The position numbers were made by a program, and so were the translations under genes. From Spizellomyces punctatus DAOM BR117 (lineage: Eukaryota; Chytridiomycota; Chytridiomycetes; Spizellomycetales; Spizellomycetaceae): DNA of 64,000 nucleotides. The notes under the pieces are model-generated. The model made no database searches and had not been told where the DNA came from. It was given only the letters and a program-made list of their open reading frames with translations. Location of the stretch: assembly GCF_000182565.1 (NCBI RefSeq), contig NW_015971538.1, forward strand, positions 1,856,983-1,920,982. Reading direction: 5' to 3'. This document shows, one piece after another, positions 12,901 to 24,796 of this stretch (its first letter is position 1; the number at the start of each line of letters is the position of its first letter).

Positions 12901-15900
12901 ACTGGTGCACAGCTTTATGGATCAGTTTGCCAGCTTTCGGAATTCCAGCCAATTCACCCAGCTCCTGCGGGTTCAGATCATAATACCGTTCCCAAGGGAA
13001 CTCTTTCCTCTCGAGCCGCTTGATCACGTCCGGAGGAAATCCTCGCACCTGTCGCAAAGGACTCATGGACAGCCACATCCTCTTATCAACCATCTTGCAC
13101 AAATCAAGAGCTTTTCGGGAGAGCTGCGCCCATCCACGCTTCAAGCATATCTCAAAGATGGCCCGCAAGATACGCCCAGCACTTTGAGTGACGTATACCA
13201 TGTCGCTCATCAGTGCGAATCCTTCCAACTTGAGTTGTGATATATAGGCTTGGAGGAGAGTGTTGATTTTGGCCGTTGGCTCTTCAATACTTTCCTTGAC
13301 AGGAATTGGTACACGTTCTAGCATTTTGGCCAACTCGAGTTTTTCTTCTTCTCGCACCGGGATGTACTTGAACTCATTAGACAGAGCGAAAGCCCTGAAC
13401 AGATCCACTAATGTCATCGTCGGTTTTAGATGCTGGTTGTAGGTGGCCATAGAGTGATGGCTGATATAGTAATGCGAGGCAATGCGTCCCAGTTCGGTAA
13501 CCTGAAACTTGCCCGTTTTCTTATCGTACTTGATCAGATTGCATTTGTCCAGCACGGTTGCCGCACTATGGATCAGATCCACGCGTTTCTGGACCAGGTA
13601 CGGATCTTCTTCTAATTCATCTGGGCCTACGCCGTACAAGGCGCCATTACGCAACATCCGAACGTAGAGGTAGGTATATCCCAACCACTGGACAGCTTCA
13701 TCCCGATTGCGAACTGTGCCCAGCACTATCTCCGCATTCAAATTGTCCGCCAACTTGCTTATATACTGGGACTCGATGGGTAACTGTTGATTGAGCAACG
13801 ACAGGTAATACTGCAATTCGCTGTGCGTTGTAATAATGATACCTTCACCATTGGTATCAAATTGAGGCCGACCGGCACGTCCCAGCATTTGCAACACGTC
13901 CTGAGGGCTGAGTTCGACCCAGCGACCCTTCTCTGGATTGTACACCTGTGTGCCCTTAATGATGACCGTGTGGGCAGGCAAATTGACACCCCAAGCCAAG
14001 GTCGCGGTGGAGACCAGTACTTGAATGTGACCATCTCCGAACAGGTCTTCCACGAGGGTACGATCGGCACGCGACATACCAGCGTGATGGATAGCAAAAC
14101 CGTACGGAAGAACGTCCTGCAAATCGGCATTCTTGACGGTAGCAGCTTCAGTCTGCAAAATCTCCCGACTGGCCGCATCCAATCGAAGGATCTGGCCAAT
14201 GGTATCTTTCTCAATCGCCATGTCCCGAATGGCCTTTGCAGTCTTGGCTGTTTCTTTCCGGGAATGGCAGAAGACGAGTACTTGATTCTTTCCGGCCTCC
14301 TCCATGATCTTTTCATATGCGATTTCGTTCATGAGTTGAAACCGCTTGATGGCCTTCTTTTCAGTGATACCAATGTATTGCTGTTTGAGCGGAGCCGGCC
14401 GGAAGCTATTGTCAAAAAAGAACAAGCCTTTTTCCTGATCAACGCGCATGAAGTTGGCGACATCCTGGTAATTTGGAAGGGTGGCACTAAGACCAACAAG
14501 GCGGACCATCTCTTGTGTTTGTTGAATCTGGCGGATGGTCCTGCTAATGATGCTCTCGAGAACTGGACCACGTTCATCGTGAAGGAGATGGATTTCGTCT
14601 ATGATGAGAAGACGCACGAGCTTGGTGTATGACCGATCGGTAGCCTTCCGGGTGGTGATATCCCACTTTTCGGGGGTGGTCACAATGATCTGCGTCTCAG
14701 CAATCTGTTGCTTGGTGAGCTGTCGATCACCCGTCAATTCCGCAACCGTAATACCAAATTTGTTGAGACGACTCGAGAAGTTGCCAACCATTTCCGCCAC
14801 CAGGGCCTTCATGGGGGCAATGTAGATAATCTTGAAGGCATCCAACGCGATTTGCCCTGTCGCCTCGTTCCTGTATTTGCCCACCTCGCGTAGAATGGCA
14901 AGCATGGCACAGTTAGTCTTGCCGGCCCCGGTCGGGGCGCAAATAAGCATGTTGTCATCGGAATTGAAAGCAGTAGGGTAAATGCGACTCTGAATCCTGT
15001 TGAGCGATTTTGCGCCAGCAAAACCGCCCTGTGCCCACTCAGGAAGATCACTGATCGGTACCAGAGTTTCGTCCTCTCTCATAGGCGTCGCCTTTGGAGC
15101 TGGTACGTGCACCTCTTGGTACCCTTTCTTGTCCCGCTTGAACGTTCCTTGCGGAAGTGTGCACTTTTTGTTTGACATCAAGTGCCCACCCTGCTGGAAG
15201 GCCAAGGAATCGAGGTCAATATTCGCTTTCGGTGTAACGACAGCAGCTGCTGGTGCAGGTTTCTTTAGATCGAACTGAATAGGACCACCCGTAACCGGCT
15301 GTTTCTCGTCGATATCCATCTCAACGACACCACGACGATTTTTGTCGACGTCCTTGCGCGTCGGAGCCACGCGAAGCTGGTCGAGAATGTGATGATATCC
15401 TTGCTCCTGCATCCCAGCCTCAATCTTCTCACGCTCTTCCGATGACCCTGCCTTTGCAAGTCTTGTACACCACACAATGATGTCTCTGTTACGGGTCAAA
15501 AGCTTCACAAGGTCAAATTTATCGTAATCGAAAAGTCCCATCAACTCGTTTTCACAATCTCTGACGTTAGCAGTCGATGATAAGATTTCAAATGCCGAAG
15601 CAGTTTTCGATTGTGCTGTATGAGCATCGGGATATTGTGCGGCGATAGTACGCTGAAGCCAGAAAGCATCGATATCGTGGGGCTTGACGACGGGTGCACC
15701 TGCTCCAGCAGCGAACGGATCAGCTGTCCCCCTCTTTCCTCGTCCAGCAGGGATCACGTCTGTAAATTCATCCACGTCTTCACCCTCATCGTCTTCGTCA
15801 TCAGCTCCCACCGCCTTCAACACATTGTCCGTTTCGGCTTCTTGTCCTTCATCCTCCGAGTCCTCATCCTCCTTCACCTCAAATTCATCATCACTACCCT

Positions 15901-16597
15901 CCTCTTCATCCTCCTCCTCATCGAAAACAACTGCCACGCCATAGTCTTCGTCAAGACCTTCCCTCCCAGCGCCACCTTCTCCATCCTGCCCTTCTTCTTC
16001 TCCTGGGCGGAAATCTGTGATGCGCTTGCCCAAGTTGACAAGTTGGGCGAATTTGTCCGAGGAGACTTGCACCCCCACAAGCTCCTCGATCTCCTTCTTC
16101 TTGTCAAAATCCTTCTTCGTGTCATCCTTTAACACCGACAGTGCTTCGTTGGCAGCACCCCTCAAGACATCTTGCGGAATATCGCCCAAAATTTGCTGGA
16201 AAAATGACAACATCAATTCAAATGTTTGCCGAGTTTCCTTTGTTCGCGGACGGTACACTTCTCCCTCAAAATCCTCAGTCGCAGCCAAAATACTTCCATG
16301 ACCAAACCCCTTCAAATCTTTCTCACGCTTTGCTCGCTTGCTGGCCCGCTCTGCACCACTCCTTTTCATCTTCTCCGCTTTTTCGCGGCGTCGCTTTTCC
16401 ACCTTTTCTTTTTGCTCCTGAATACTTCGCTGGGCACGATCTCCCATCTTTCGGATATCGACTCGTCCCCATAGCGTTTCGGGTTCTCCAGATGGCTCCT
16501 GATCACGGCGGGGCAGAGCAGACCTGTCTGCTTGGAGAACCAGATTACTGTTGGCAGTGTACTGGTACTGCTGTGCCCGTTGGACGTCTTCAGCCAT
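9989..16597 (-). CDS. BRR2: Brr2/SNRNP200 U5 snRNP RNA helicase
   Basis: One uninterrupted 2202-codon frame on the minus strand, matching the usual length of the family (human about 2136). It is the Ski2-like helicase that unwinds U4/U6 during spliceosome activation, as part of the U5 snRNP. Both helicase cassettes are present. Cassette 1 has APTGAGKT near residue 555 and DEIH near 665. Cassette 2 has APTGSGKT near 1401 and DEVH near 1505. Each is followed by a winged-helix/Sec63 unit ([12 protein letters not shown] and, in the C-terminal unit, [10 protein letters not shown]). The N-terminus carries the conserved [18 protein letters not shown] motif and an acidic stretch around residues 220-290. 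The start ATG (16595-16597) precedes this conserved N-terminus. The lack of introns in 6.6 kb contrasts with most neighbours. It is divergently transcribed from the BMT6-like gene 430 bp away. Confidence 0.98.
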   Translation of the reverse strand: MAEDVQRAQQYQYTANSNLVLQADRSALPRRDQEPSGEPETLWGRVDIRKMGDRAQRSIQEQKEKVEKRRREKAEKMKRSGAERASKRAKREKDLKGFGHGSILAATEDFEGEVYRPRTKETRQTFELMLSFFQQILGDIPQDVLRGAANEALSVLKDDTKKDFDKKKEIEELVGVQVSSDKFAQLVNLGKRITDFRPGEEEGQDGEGGAGREGLDEDYGVAVVFDEEEDEEEGSDDEFEVKEDEDSEDEGQEAETDNVLKAVGADDEDDEGEDVDEFTDVIPAGRGKRGTADPFAAGAGAPVVKPHDIDAFWLQRTIAAQYPDAHTAQSKTASAFEILSSTANVRDCENELMGLFDYDKFDLVKLLTRNRDIIVWCTRLAKAGSSEEREKIEAGMQEQGYHHILDQLRVAPTRKDVDKNRRGVVEMDIDEKQPVTGGPIQFDLKKPAPAAAVVTPKANIDLDSLAFQQGGHLMSNKKCTLPQGTFKRDKKGYQEVHVPAPKATPMREDETLVPISDLPEWAQGGFAGAKSLNRIQSRIYPTAFNSDDNMLICAPTGAGKTNCAMLAILREVGKYRNEATGQIALDAFKIIYIAPMKALVAEMVGNFSSRLNKFGITVAELTGDRQLTKQQIAETQIIVTTPEKWDITTRKATDRSYTKLVRLLIIDEIHLLHDERGPVLESIISRTIRQIQQTQEMVRLVGLSATLPNYQDVANFMRVDQEKGLFFFDNSFRPAPLKQQYIGITEKKAIKRFQLMNEIAYEKIMEEAGKNQVLVFCHSRKETAKTAKAIRDMAIEKDTIGQILRLDAASREILQTEAATVKNADLQDVLPYGFAIHHAGMSRADRTLVEDLFGDGHIQVLVSTATLAWGVNLPAHTVIIKGTQVYNPEKGRWVELSPQDVLQMLGRAGRPQFDTNGEGIIITTHSELQYYLSLLNQQLPIESQYISKLADNLNAEIVLGTVRNRDEAVQWLGYTYLYVRMLRNGALYGVGPDELEEDPYLVQKRVDLIHSAATVLDKCNLIKYDKKTGKFQVTELGRIASHYYISHHSMATYNQHLKPTMTLVDLFRAFALSNEFKYIPVREEEKLELAKMLERVPIPVKESIEEPTAKINTLLQAYISQLKLEGFALMSDMVYVTQSAGRILRAIFEICLKRGWAQLSRKALDLCKMVDKRMWLSMSPLRQVRGFPPDVIKRLERKEFPWERYYDLNPQELGELAGIPKAGKLIHKAVHQFPKLELQAHVQPITRSMLRLELTITPDFQFDEKISNGGAEAFWVLVEDVDSEMILYHDIFVLKQRYAEEDHHVTFTVPLYEPLPPNYYVSIVSDRWLHCETRLPVSFKHLILPEKYPPHTELLDLQPLPVSALKNREFEAIYQDYRHFNPIQTQVFNTLYQTDDNVFIGAPTGSGKTICVEFALLRLWAVNPTARCVYIAPFDEVVEVKMSEWKAKFGSLLGGKNIVALTGETTADLKLLETGDIVFATPQKWDMLSRRWKQRKNVQTVGLFIADEVHLIGGDIGPTLEVIVSRMRYISVQTENKIRIVALGTSLANARDLGEWIGATSQSIYNFKPNVRPVPLEIHIQGYSVPHFASMMVAMTKPTYLAVTQLAPGKPSIVYVPSRKQARLTAVDLLTLAMAEGEEKKFLHCSDEDIAPYLDKVQDKALVQTMQYGVAFFHEALSKNDKRIIEHLFDTGAVQVVVASKDTYWGMKMRSHLVVIMGTQYYEGKEHRYADFPITDVLQMMGRATRPTSGETGRCVLMCQSVKKDFYKKFLYEALPVESHLDHFLHDHFNAEIVTKTIENKQDAVDYLTWTFLYRRMSLNPNYYNLQGVTHRHLSDHLSELVETTLDELATSKCIAVEEDDVTPLNLGMIAAYYYINYVTIEVFSMSLNPKTKIRGLLQIIAAAAEFEDVPIRHHEDQVLKRIYERLPVKVDTPNYNDPHFKTNILLQAHFSRVQLPPDLESDQKAILAKVVRLIQACVDVISSNGWLAPCLAAMDLSQMVVQAVWDRDSPLRQVPHFNADIIARLTKAGVEGVFDIMEMEDEDRNQALQLDGKRMADVARFVNRYPNVDISYDISDRQVRQGEAVTIKVVMEREMDEDEADTAVGPVIAPYYPTKKDEGWWVVVGDAQDKTLLAIKRTTLQKRGQVKLDFVAPENKLGKLECRLYFMCDAYVGVDQEYEFELEVLEGNGGDESGSGSDMEE

Positions 16598-17030
16598 GAT
16601 GAGAGGCGATCAGGTGGTAAATGGGATGATGTTTTGTATCAGTTGCTTTCCTGACGAGTGAAGAGAGCCCTGGCCCAAATGATGGGGCGGGAAAGGTATA
16701 AGGCAGTCGATTGGATGAAACCCCCTCGGCTGACCAGCAGATAGTCACAAACTTCTAGGGGACCACAGAGAATAAGGCCTTAAACTTCAAACAGGTATCG
16801 ATGGAAGTTAATTTTGAAGTACCTTTGGAGCGAAATGTTTCGTAAAAAGAAACAAGAAACAGCAGTCCAATGATCCCCCTCCCTTTGCAGCACGACCTCG
16901 TCATACACTGGGAGCGCAGTTGGCCGATCTCAGTGCTTGTCGTTGCTATGGCATTACTTGTTGCTATGGTTACCACTTGGATGACCAAATCAGAGTGGAC
17001 CATCTGTTTGTCCTCGAGTTTGCCAAAGAA
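16598..17030. promoter_or_regulatory. Divergent promoter between BRR2 and the BMT6-like gene
   Basis: About 430 bp separate the two start codons, which point away from each other, so both promoters must lie here. No TATA box or clear repeated motif was noticed. An in-frame upstream ATG exists at 16920 for the BMT6-like gene, so part of this interval could be coding if that start is used. Confidence 0.6.
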
Positions 17031-18035
17031 ATGCCACAACCAAAAACACATTCCAAACCTCCACCGCCCAAAAAGAAGAAGCCACCAAAGCAACCTGCAA
17101 ATAATCAACACAAGCGCTCCTCTACTTCCAAACTCCAGGAACAAGAAGCGGACCCAGACACGAACCTCCTTATCACTATCCAGACAGATCTGCTCAAGAC
17201 TAACCCCGAACAAGCCGTCGTCAACCTCATTCAAAGTGCCCTCAACACACATACAACAGATCCGTCTTTCCAAACCCACCTCCGAACCATAAAACAACTG
17301 TTCTATAACCGCCAGTACACGGATATCTTTACCAACCCCGCTCTGCTTCCCGTTTATGCCGCTGAGTATATCCCGGGCAGAGCACTATGCTACCGTCGGC
17401 TGTTTGTGGAAACCAAGGTGTTGCGAGATGTGCTGTGTGCGCAGGACGCACTTGTGCATTGTTTGGGAGCAGGAAATGGGAGTGAAGTCGTGGGAATTGC
17501 GAGTGCCATGGTGGGATTGCAAGAATGGATAAAGTGCAAAAATGAAGCATCGTACGAACCGAGAGTAACAGTTCACTGCCAAGATTTATCCAATTATGGC
17601 ACCGTCCTCCCTTGTCTTGAAGCTGCGATCCGCGAAGCATACCAATTACCATCCTCCTACCTAACCATCGAGTCCTCCACATCAAACCTTTTAGATGCAT
17701 CCGCGCCTCTGCCACCCGCAACCCTAACAACAGCTCTCTTTGTCCTCAACGAACTCCTAGCAACCTCTAAACGCGGCTTCGTAGCCTTCATATCCAGGCT
17801 CGTTCAAAGCATCCCCCAAGGCGGCCTGCTACTCGTCGTTGATTCTGCTGGTTCTTTTTCGGAATGCACAGTAGGAAAGGGTGAGTACATGGTGTACCAC
17901 CTCCTGGATGCCGTCAAGGAATTTGAGGTCCTCATCAAAGAGGATGCAGTGTGGTATAGATGTGATCCGGGTTTGGTCTATCCGCTTAGACTAAATCATA
18001 TGCGGTATTTTTTGAGGGTATATAGACGGAGATGA
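17031..18035 (+). CDS. BMT6-like 25S rRNA uridine-N3 methyltransferase
   Basis: An intronless 334-residue protein from the ATG at 17031. An in-frame ATG at 16920 would add 37 residues, but the later start places the protein at a basic Pro/Lys-rich leader (KPPPPKKKKPPK) suited to nucleolar targeting. The body contains YIPGRALCYRRLFVET and a Rossmann glycine motif CLGAGNGSEVVGIAS, typical of the Methyltransf_34/Bmt6 group of SAM-dependent enzymes. Later conserved elements are a Leu/Val-rich strand near ALFVLNELL and the C-terminal YPLRLNHMRYFLRVYR. In yeast Bmt6 makes m3U in 25S rRNA. That assignment is from family resemblance; the substrate is inferred. Confidence 0.72.
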   Translation: MPQPKTHSKPPPPKKKKPPKQPANNQHKRSSTSKLQEQEADPDTNLLITIQTDLLKTNPEQAVVNLIQSALNTHTTDPSFQTHLRTIKQLFYNRQYTDIFTNPALLPVYAAEYIPGRALCYRRLFVETKVLRDVLCAQDALVHCLGAGNGSEVVGIASAMVGLQEWIKCKNEASYEPRVTVHCQDLSNYGTVLPCLEAAIREAYQLPSSYLTIESSTSNLLDASAPLPPATLTTALFVLNELLATSKRGFVAFISRLVQSIPQGGLLLVVDSAGSFSECTVGKGEYMVYHLLDAVKEFEVLIKEDAVWYRCDPGLVYPLRLNHMRYFLRVYRRR

Positions 18036-18220
18036 GGTGGAACGCTCCAATGCATGAATATTATTAATAGACAGCTACAATGAGGCTGTTGAAAGATCAA
18101 AGCCTGATGGAATGGATCATGGCCAACGACGTCCTAATGCACATCACGCACGAGGCTGGCTGCATAGGAGCTCAAGTCTGCTAAGTGATATATTGCAAAT
18201 AATTTCTTATCGTATAACCA

Positions 18221-18292
18221 TCCGCATTGGTCCAGTGGTTAGGATCCCGCGCTTTCACCGCGGTGGCCGGGGTTCGATTCCCCGATGCGGAG
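18221..18292 (+). tRNA. tRNA-Glu (TTC)
   Basis: A 72-nt tRNA. The acceptor TCCGCAT pairs with ATGCGGA, with discriminator G. The D-arm is GGTCCAGTGGTTAGGATC. The anticodon stem CCGCG/CGCGG carries TTC, and the T-arm is CCGGGGTTCGATTCCCCG. No intron. A T7 run at 18312-18318 follows. Confidence 0.97.
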
Positions 18293-18311
18293 TTAGCAAA
18301 TTGGAGCAAAG

Positions 18312-18318
18312 TTTTTTT
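18312..18318 (+). terminator. Pol III T-run downstream of tRNA-Glu
   Basis: Seven T residues lie 20 nt past the tRNA-Glu 3' end, consistent with Pol III termination. Confidence 0.7.
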
Positions 18319-18413
18319 GCAGTTCTTCAATTATGTATGGTGTCTTAACTGAATCCTCTTATACTTTGATGCACGGTGTCCAGTCGTTGTAAAATGGAAT
18401 TCTTGTACTTACG

Positions 18414-18429
18414 AAAAAAAAAAAAAAAA
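18414..18429. repeat. A16 mononucleotide tract
   Basis: Sixteen consecutive A residues lie in the noncoding stretch between tRNA-Glu and the Sel1-repeat gene. There is no target-site duplication or element body around it. It is best read as a simple-sequence repeat. The remainder of 18293-18893 shows no convincing gene. Confidence 0.9.
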
Positions 18430-18893
18430 GTTGGAAAGTAGTGCAAACTGCGATACCCGCCGAAGGAGACCGGCGTGATTGTGCGGCAAGCCAACAGGAT
18501 CTGTTGAAAGATCACACAAAGATGATCAGTCCCGTTCGGACAAAGGGTGATCGAGTAGCATCCTACGCCGATGCTACAGTCTTTGTAGATTTCAACACTG
18601 TCGCCATAACCGTGACCAGATAGAATCAGAAAAAGAGAGTATGTGTTTTGATCGATGCAATTGGATAGTTCTCGGATGATGGACGGTTTGTATTGTTGGT
18701 GATGGACCTTTTTCAAAAACCGTGATTTCACACAACTCTTTTTCAAACAAACAAACGAATATATCTTCCACGCTGACCCGAAAACGTACAAATAAACTAA
18801 CGACAATACTCTTGTACATCCGATCATCGCCCTTCCCATTCCGGGCATAGGGTTCAAATGTACATCCTACCCACACAGCCCAAAATGCACATC

Positions 18894-19602
18894 TTACGCC
18901 TCCTGCCGCTCCTCCTCATCCAACACATCCAAACAAACCTTTGCAACCTCGACCCCTCGAACAGCAGCCCGCTCAAACCATCGTCGTGCTTCCGCGACAT
19001 CCCGACGGACTCCAACACCCTCCCAAAGTATTCTGCCCAAATTACACATGGCCTCCCCATGTCCTTTTCCTGCTGCCCGTCGTAGCCATTCGACCGCTTT
19101 GGACATGTCGCGAGGGACGCCTACGCCTGCGGCATAGGATACACCTAGATTGCATTGTGCTGGGGCGTAGCCTTGTTCGGCTGCAAGGGTATAATAGTGA
19201 GCTGCGAGGGTGTGGTTCGGTTCATGATCGGGTGTTAGTCCTTGTGTGTACAGGACGCCAAGGGCATATTGAGATGGGGCGTGATGGGGGAGGGAAGCAA
19301 AGGTGCGAAAAGCAACTGGAATGTTGCCATTGGTTGCGGCTTGGAGGGCAGCGTTGTAAGGTTTGGGTGGTGTAGGGAGTGAAGGAGTATTTGGGATGGA
19401 TTTAGGAATGTTGGTTTGGACGGCGGTTTCGGGAAAGATGTTCTCGGGTATCTAAAAAAGAAACATTTGTGTTAGATGTTTCTTTCAATATTTTCATGAC
19501 GAGATCCGAAATCAATATACGTACGCTCATTCGTTTCTTTCTTAGCCCGCCAAATCCCAACCGCCTTTTGGATCCAAAACTCTCGGTCATGTCAAAACTC
19601 AT
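18894..19602 (-). CDS. Small Sel1-repeat protein
   Basis: Two exons on the minus strand: 19602-19525, and 19451-18894 ending in TAA. They encode 211 residues. The 73-nt intron has a GTACGT donor, a CTAACAC branch site and a TTTTTTAG acceptor, and splicing keeps the frame (RMS joined to IPENIFPE). The C-terminal half contains two to three Sel1-like alpha/alpha repeats: a first imperfect unit with QYALGVLYTQG, then AQCNLGVSYAAGVGVPRDMSKAVEWLRRAA and AMCNLGRILWEGVGVRRDVAEARRWFERAA. Sel1 repeats are protein-interaction scaffolds, for example in ER-associated degradation or chitin synthase activation. No membrane segment or signal peptide is evident, and the partner is unknown. The upstream ATG at 19602 starts a basic leader (FGSKRRLGFGGLRKKR). 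Confidence 0.85.
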
Positions 19603-21298
19603 CTGTTTTTTATTGCAACTTTGTTTTGGTTTTTGCAGCAGATCTACCCAAACGAGATGTCCTTTATATATAGCCCTCATGGCCAAGATCATGACATAAA
19701 CACGTGCAATGAGCCCGACCCGCGCTGCCCTTGGTGCGTAAACTATCAGCAAAAAAAAGGCCATGCGGCTTGCGTAGCTCAAGGGCCAGCCCTCTCCGTC
19801 TGGGGGCAGACTGCCTCCGAGATCGATTATGGAAAGGATTCGGCGGGGTTGCGGGGGTGTTGGCATGGCATGACGTTTGCTAGTGAGTTTGGTTTGCAAA
19901 TGTTGGACATGTCGTCACAGCAAGAATGAATTTTGACAAAAGCGAAATGTTCTTTTTTTTTTATTAATAAATAACCTTGGTCATCAAGTGCGTCCAGTAT
20001 GGGTTGCAAAAAAGGGAAAACCTCCCTTCCAGTTTTTCTGGTTAGGTACATAGGAACGGGCTTTTTGCGTATTCGTGTTGCCCAACTAAAAAGAACACTC
20101 TCAACGTCATACTTTCATCCGAATGCCCGCTTCAGAATAAAAACACATTTCCAAATTCAATTGCCCAAAGGAGAGTCCACAAAACACTTGCACAAAATGT
20201 CCCCCAACAACGCACAAGAGAACATTTCCCCCTTTAATTCATCCATAGAAGGCTTTCCTTGCTGTTTTCGTTCATCAGTGTTCAAATAAACCAACTTTCA
20301 CAAACCCCCACATGCTTAAATTGCATTTGTTGTTCATCTTATGACTCTTGATACATATCGGGCTGGTCCCCGTTTTGCCCCCATCTTCTCCACATTCTGC
20401 ACTCCAGTTCTGCGCCCTATACCAGCCCATACGCAAACGATCGCACGAAACCTGAACCATTATTCCTCCGAAATCGCTCGGCGGGATCAAGGGACAACGG
20501 GATGAGCGTGCAGTAGGGCTTGTTAGGGATGATGATCCGTGGGCCATCGAACGGTACCATTTTTACTTGGGCTAAACTTTCAATGTTGGCCAGCCCAACA
20601 AGCTGAAAGCCCACACAAAAGATATGTTTGAAAGGCATGATTGGTCATGCTTGAAATGTTTCAAAAAAAAAGCCGTACTTGATCCTCTGAATGTCACTTG
20701 ACTAGAGTATTCAAGATGGCTTGGAACGGGACGGTACTTTGGGGTAATGTAGCATTTAAACACAGCTGAGCAGATTAACAATTATTCCTTCCTCAAGATT
20801 CGCCTGCGCGAGCGCTAATTCATGCAACACGTTGGATGAGCAAGACTGCATGTTACTCCGTACGGGGTATAACTGAAGGAGGTAGAGGTTGGTAGGGCGG
20901 TGGGGCTTGTTGCCTCGACACTCCATGGGGGCGGAAAGCATGGCAGCCATTGTGGCTAGATGGTAGCTCAAAAAGCCCCATGCCAGCCTGTGGCTTGGTG
21001 ATCAACGTGTGGAAATCCTCGTACCAGGCCGACAGCGTAAAACAGTGGTAAAAAGCTAGCCTATTGTCTATTACGTGCGTTTTGTATGTTGGATAGGCCT
21101 TACAACCTCCAATCCAAATGAAATCCTACAAACGGTATCCTCACTACATCAATCTGACAAAACCACAGCCCAATCATCCCGGCGACATAAATACAAAAAT
21201 AAAAAAATGAAGGGTATGCCACAGGCACCTTCAGCATGCATGTGCCAACCCCGCGAGCATGCACGCACAAGGGCACCTTCATGCAAGGACGTGGTCCC
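19603..21298. other. 1.7 kb region with no supported gene
   Basis: Only short open frames occur on either strand, none with a recognised family or coherent splice pattern. One minus-strand stretch (about 20638-20417, with VPFDGPRIIIPNKPYC) has somewhat protein-like composition but stands alone. A CACGTG box lies at 19701-19706, 99 bp upstream of the Sel1-repeat gene start. No repeat or transposon hallmark was seen. Confidence 0.5.
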
Positions 21299-23665
21299 TT
21301 ACTGCTTGCCCGCAGCGTACATGGCATCAATCTCTTGCTTGTGAAGTTCAACAATTTCCTTGCGCTTGAGTTTTTGCGCGGCAGTCTAAAACATTGTGAC
21401 ATCAGTTGAGCCCACTACTTATCGCAAATGATCACAAACGTGCAAGGGTTGACTCACCAAGAATCCATTCTCGGGCGTCCACAACTCATGAGCCAAGACA
21501 ATGTTACCCAAAATCTCTGCGGGCTTAAAGTCAGCCTTCTTGGCGACACTTCGTAAGTTACTCAACACGGCAGACACAATCTGCTTGTTCTTGCACAAGT
21601 CCTCGAGTTCAACGTGGTGCACACCGTCGACAATGCCTTTTTCCTGGGCCAGCTGGACAATCTCCTTTTCGATAGGGTTGATGATGGCGACAGCGAATCC
21701 TTGCTCCGAGTCACCATACACGCAGATATTGGCAACATACGGCGACATTTTGTATTGTGATTCGAGTTTCTCAAGAGCAATGTATTCTCCATTCGAGAGT
21801 TTGACGAGGTTCTTTTTACGGTCAATAATGGCAAGGGTGCCATCAGGATGGAACTCGCCGATATCTCCGGTCATAAGCCAGCCGTCTTCGGTCAGAGTTT
21901 CGGCAGTTGCTTTTGGGTTCTTGTAGTAACCTTTCATGACTGAGGGACCGCGGATCCAGATTTCTCCTTGAGGACGAGGACGGTTGTTCGGCGAGTACTT
22001 TGTGTCCTCGACAGCGACCAGCTGGATTTCGACACTGCCCGAAGGCGGGCCCACACGGCCAAGCATCCATGGGTCAGTGGGAAGCTGGATGGCGGTAGCA
22101 CTAAACAATGGTGAGCGTTGCAACCAAGGTAACACCGACAACATTAATCTACTCACGCGCAGGTCTCTGTCATTCCGTAACCTTGGATGATAGTGGTCAC
22201 ACATGTTGTCATGAACCGCTGGGTCTCCTTGGGCATAGGCGCACCACCTGATAAGGCAACCCGCAATCGCCCACCGGTCTGGTCCTTGATGGGCTTGAAC
22301 ACGGTATTGTCAAGGAAGCCGGTAGGGAGACCGTGCTTCAAGAGTTGCCACTTGAGGGTACAGGCAAGGTCAAAAATCTTTCTCTTCGTTGGAGACGCAT
22401 CTTTGAGTTTGGTGGCAACGCCCTTGCGAATGCTGTGACGGTCATTAGCCTGTAGGTCCCTTTTAACCAAAATGATCCAATAGTACTCACGTCTCCCAAA
22501 CGGCAGGTACACCAGTCATAATAGTAGGACGCAATTCGCGGAGATCACCACGGCAGTTGCGGACGGATGCATCGGTGAGCGTGCGCACGCTTCCGTAGCC
22601 AATGCAGACACCTTCTCCGAGGGCAAGTTGCTCAACGAGCAGTTCGAGAACGTGAGCCAAAGGAAGGTAGGCGAGGTAGTACTCTTCCTTTGTGACGACA
22701 AGGTCGGTCACCACCTTTGCCCCAGCGACTACGCGACGATTTAGTAACAGTGTAAGGTTCATGATTATGAAGAAACGCCTACCTCCAGCAATTATGTTCG
22801 CGTGAGTTAACATGACACCCTTAGGGTTTCCAGTAGAACCTGATGTGTACATGATGCAGCAAGTGTCTTCTGGCTTGGGAGGCACGGGGTCTACGGGATG
22901 GTTTCGTCCAAATTCTTGAATTTGGTCCAAGGTGTACAGTTCATAGGAGGGGAAAGCGGATTTGATCTGTTCCAAGAGAGAGGCATCCGCCTGACCATTG
23001 TAAATGATTCTCTTGAGTGTTGTAACCTTGGAGCCAATGCGGAGAAGCATTTTCAAGAGTTCAGCGTTGGTGAACATGGTGGTCACTTCACACTCGTTAA
23101 GGGAGAAGCTGAGGCCCTCTTCACCAAGCGTGTCGTAAGCTGTCGTGATGGTCAAACTCTGAGTCCAGCATCCGTGGGCAACGAGTTGCCAGTCGCGACT
23201 GGTACTGGCAAAGAGAGTCAACTTGTCCCCTGGGTTCAAGCCAATTTTCCTCAAACCCGCACCAATGCGTGTGGTAACTTCCTTGACATCTGTGTACGTC
23301 ATCCAAGAGAAAGGGGAGAGTTCATAAAAGTTCCACTTTTTGGTTTCCTGTACTGGCTGTCCGTCCACCATTTTTGTGACTTGTTTTTCCTCTTGAACCT
23401 GACGGACAATCCTTCGGGCGCCCATGGCACGCTTTTGGCCATTGACTTTAACCGAGTAGTTGAGCAATTCGTAAAGAGTGGTGACACCGGGGTAAGGCTG
23501 GTGAGCGAGGCCATGAAGAGACTTTATGCAGCGACGAGGCTTGCTGCGAGTTGGGGTGGCCGTTCCGACAGTCACGGCGCGAGGCTTTCCGAGACGTGTG
23601 CCAAAGAGGAAGATTGGAAGTGCAAATGAGATGACAATCCACGCGAGCACGGTGATGAGCGCCAT
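21299..23665 (-). CDS. Long-chain acyl-CoA synthetase (Faa/ACSL family)
   Basis: Five exons on the minus strand (23665-22783, 22728-22491, 22432-22157, 22100-21458, 21385-21299) join in frame to 708 residues. The enzyme activates fatty acids with ATP and CoA for lipid synthesis or beta-oxidation. The N-terminus is a hydrophobic anchor (MALITVLAWIVISFALPIFLF), suggesting ER, lipid-droplet or peroxisomal membrane attachment. The AMP-binding P-loop motif is YTSGSTGNPKG. The ACSL signature GVPAVWETIRKG is formed across a splice site. GYGMTETCA, the hinge region TGDIGEFHPDGTLAIIDRKKNLVKLSNGEYIALEKLE, and a C-terminal KLKRKEIVELHKQEIDAMY complete the family pattern. The 54-nt intron at 22729-22782 is a multiple of three and contains no stop, so its retention would give a 726-residue form. 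It is divergent from the arrestin-SH3 gene. Confidence 0.95.
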
Positions 23666-24796
23666 TGTTCAAGGTTTTTATATTTTTTCTGTGTCCCACG
23701 CACAGAGAGAGGGACGAAAGGAGAGAAGAGGTCTATCAGCGATGTTGAGCAACCGATGATGATGAAGATGCTTGGCCGGGGGGTAGCGAGACGGGCAGCA
23801 CCAAGATATAAGCCAGGACAAAACAATACTACGTACCGGTAAAAGTTAAACGCCCTGCGTTGAATCAAAAAGTAAAAGTAAAAAAAAAGCGAACCGCTAA
23901 ATCCACAGCAAAAAAACAGTGTACGGAAGTCCCAATTTCCTTTTGCAATAAATCAAAGCGCTGGAAGACAAATGATGAAAGGGATGGACATGACTTGCAA
24001 GTTTATAAATGTGTTCTAGTTGCCATGTCAACAATCAGCCGCAACCCAAAAGATTTCCCGGCATTTAACACTTTTGAGTGTGCATATTTTGCAACGTTTT
24101 GGACAGCTTCCCCAATGGAATTGGAAACTATAAAATGTGCAGCAAAGCAAAAACAGTGAGGGATATCTCTTGGCGAGAGACTTGGCGACGATAACAACAA
24201 CAAGAGTGCAAAGTGCCACACAAGATTGCAACTCGAGTGCGTAGGAAAAACGCTCAGAATATGCAGTCGTTGGTGGTAATGGGAAACCAGCAATGGGCTG
24301 GAGACACACGTGAGTGAGGACTTTCGAACAGCCAACTTATCGGGCGATGGTAAAAGAAGGGCCATTTGCCCACGTGAGGAAACGACCGAGAAATTCCGCT
24401 CTGCAAAAATAGCGAGAAAATTACGACATGTCTTTAGAGGCACTCCCTGCGACAATAGCGGTTTCTTGATCATGGTCTTCTTGCAACGAGAACGGGACAT
24501 TGAACGAAACCATCTTCACCAGTAAGTCATCCGCAAAAGTCGAATGACATGCAATTCTGGAGGCTGCCATGCCGAGTTCTGCAGCACTCAACATGCACAC
24601 GGAGGTGACTGTCAATCTCTCTAATGGCGCTTCTTTGGTTGCCTTTACACGTGACCCCACCTGATCATATGAGTGGCGTGTTTCATTCATTTATCCAAAT
24701 TTGTACATCATTATCTTAAACTCCCCGCTCTGGACTTGTTTCCGTTTGGCCCCCCCATTCCAACTTGCCCATTGGCGTAGATTGGACAACGACATC
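23666..24796. promoter_or_regulatory. Divergent promoter with three CACGTG boxes
   Basis: This 1.1 kb interval separates the starts of the acyl-CoA synthetase (minus) and the arrestin-SH3 gene (plus). CACGTG palindromes occur at 24307-24312, 24371-24376 and 24648-24653. The first two continue as CACGTGAG and the last as CACGTGAC. CACGTG is the core site of fungal bHLH factors such as Cbf1 and Pho4. No TATA box was identified and no gene is supported within. Confidence 0.5.

Noticed and set aside
13787-14632. 281-codon open frame on the plus strand
   Set aside because: Lies antisense inside the highly conserved BRR2 helicase core. Its translation has no domain, so it is a shadow of the real gene.
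18414-18429. A16 tract considered as the tail of a retroposed element
   Set aside because: No target-site duplication and no element or processed gene body adjoining. The simple repeat explanation suffices.
22898-23629. 243-codon plus-strand open frame
   Set aside because: Antisense to the conserved N-terminal half of the acyl-CoA synthetase. No family content.
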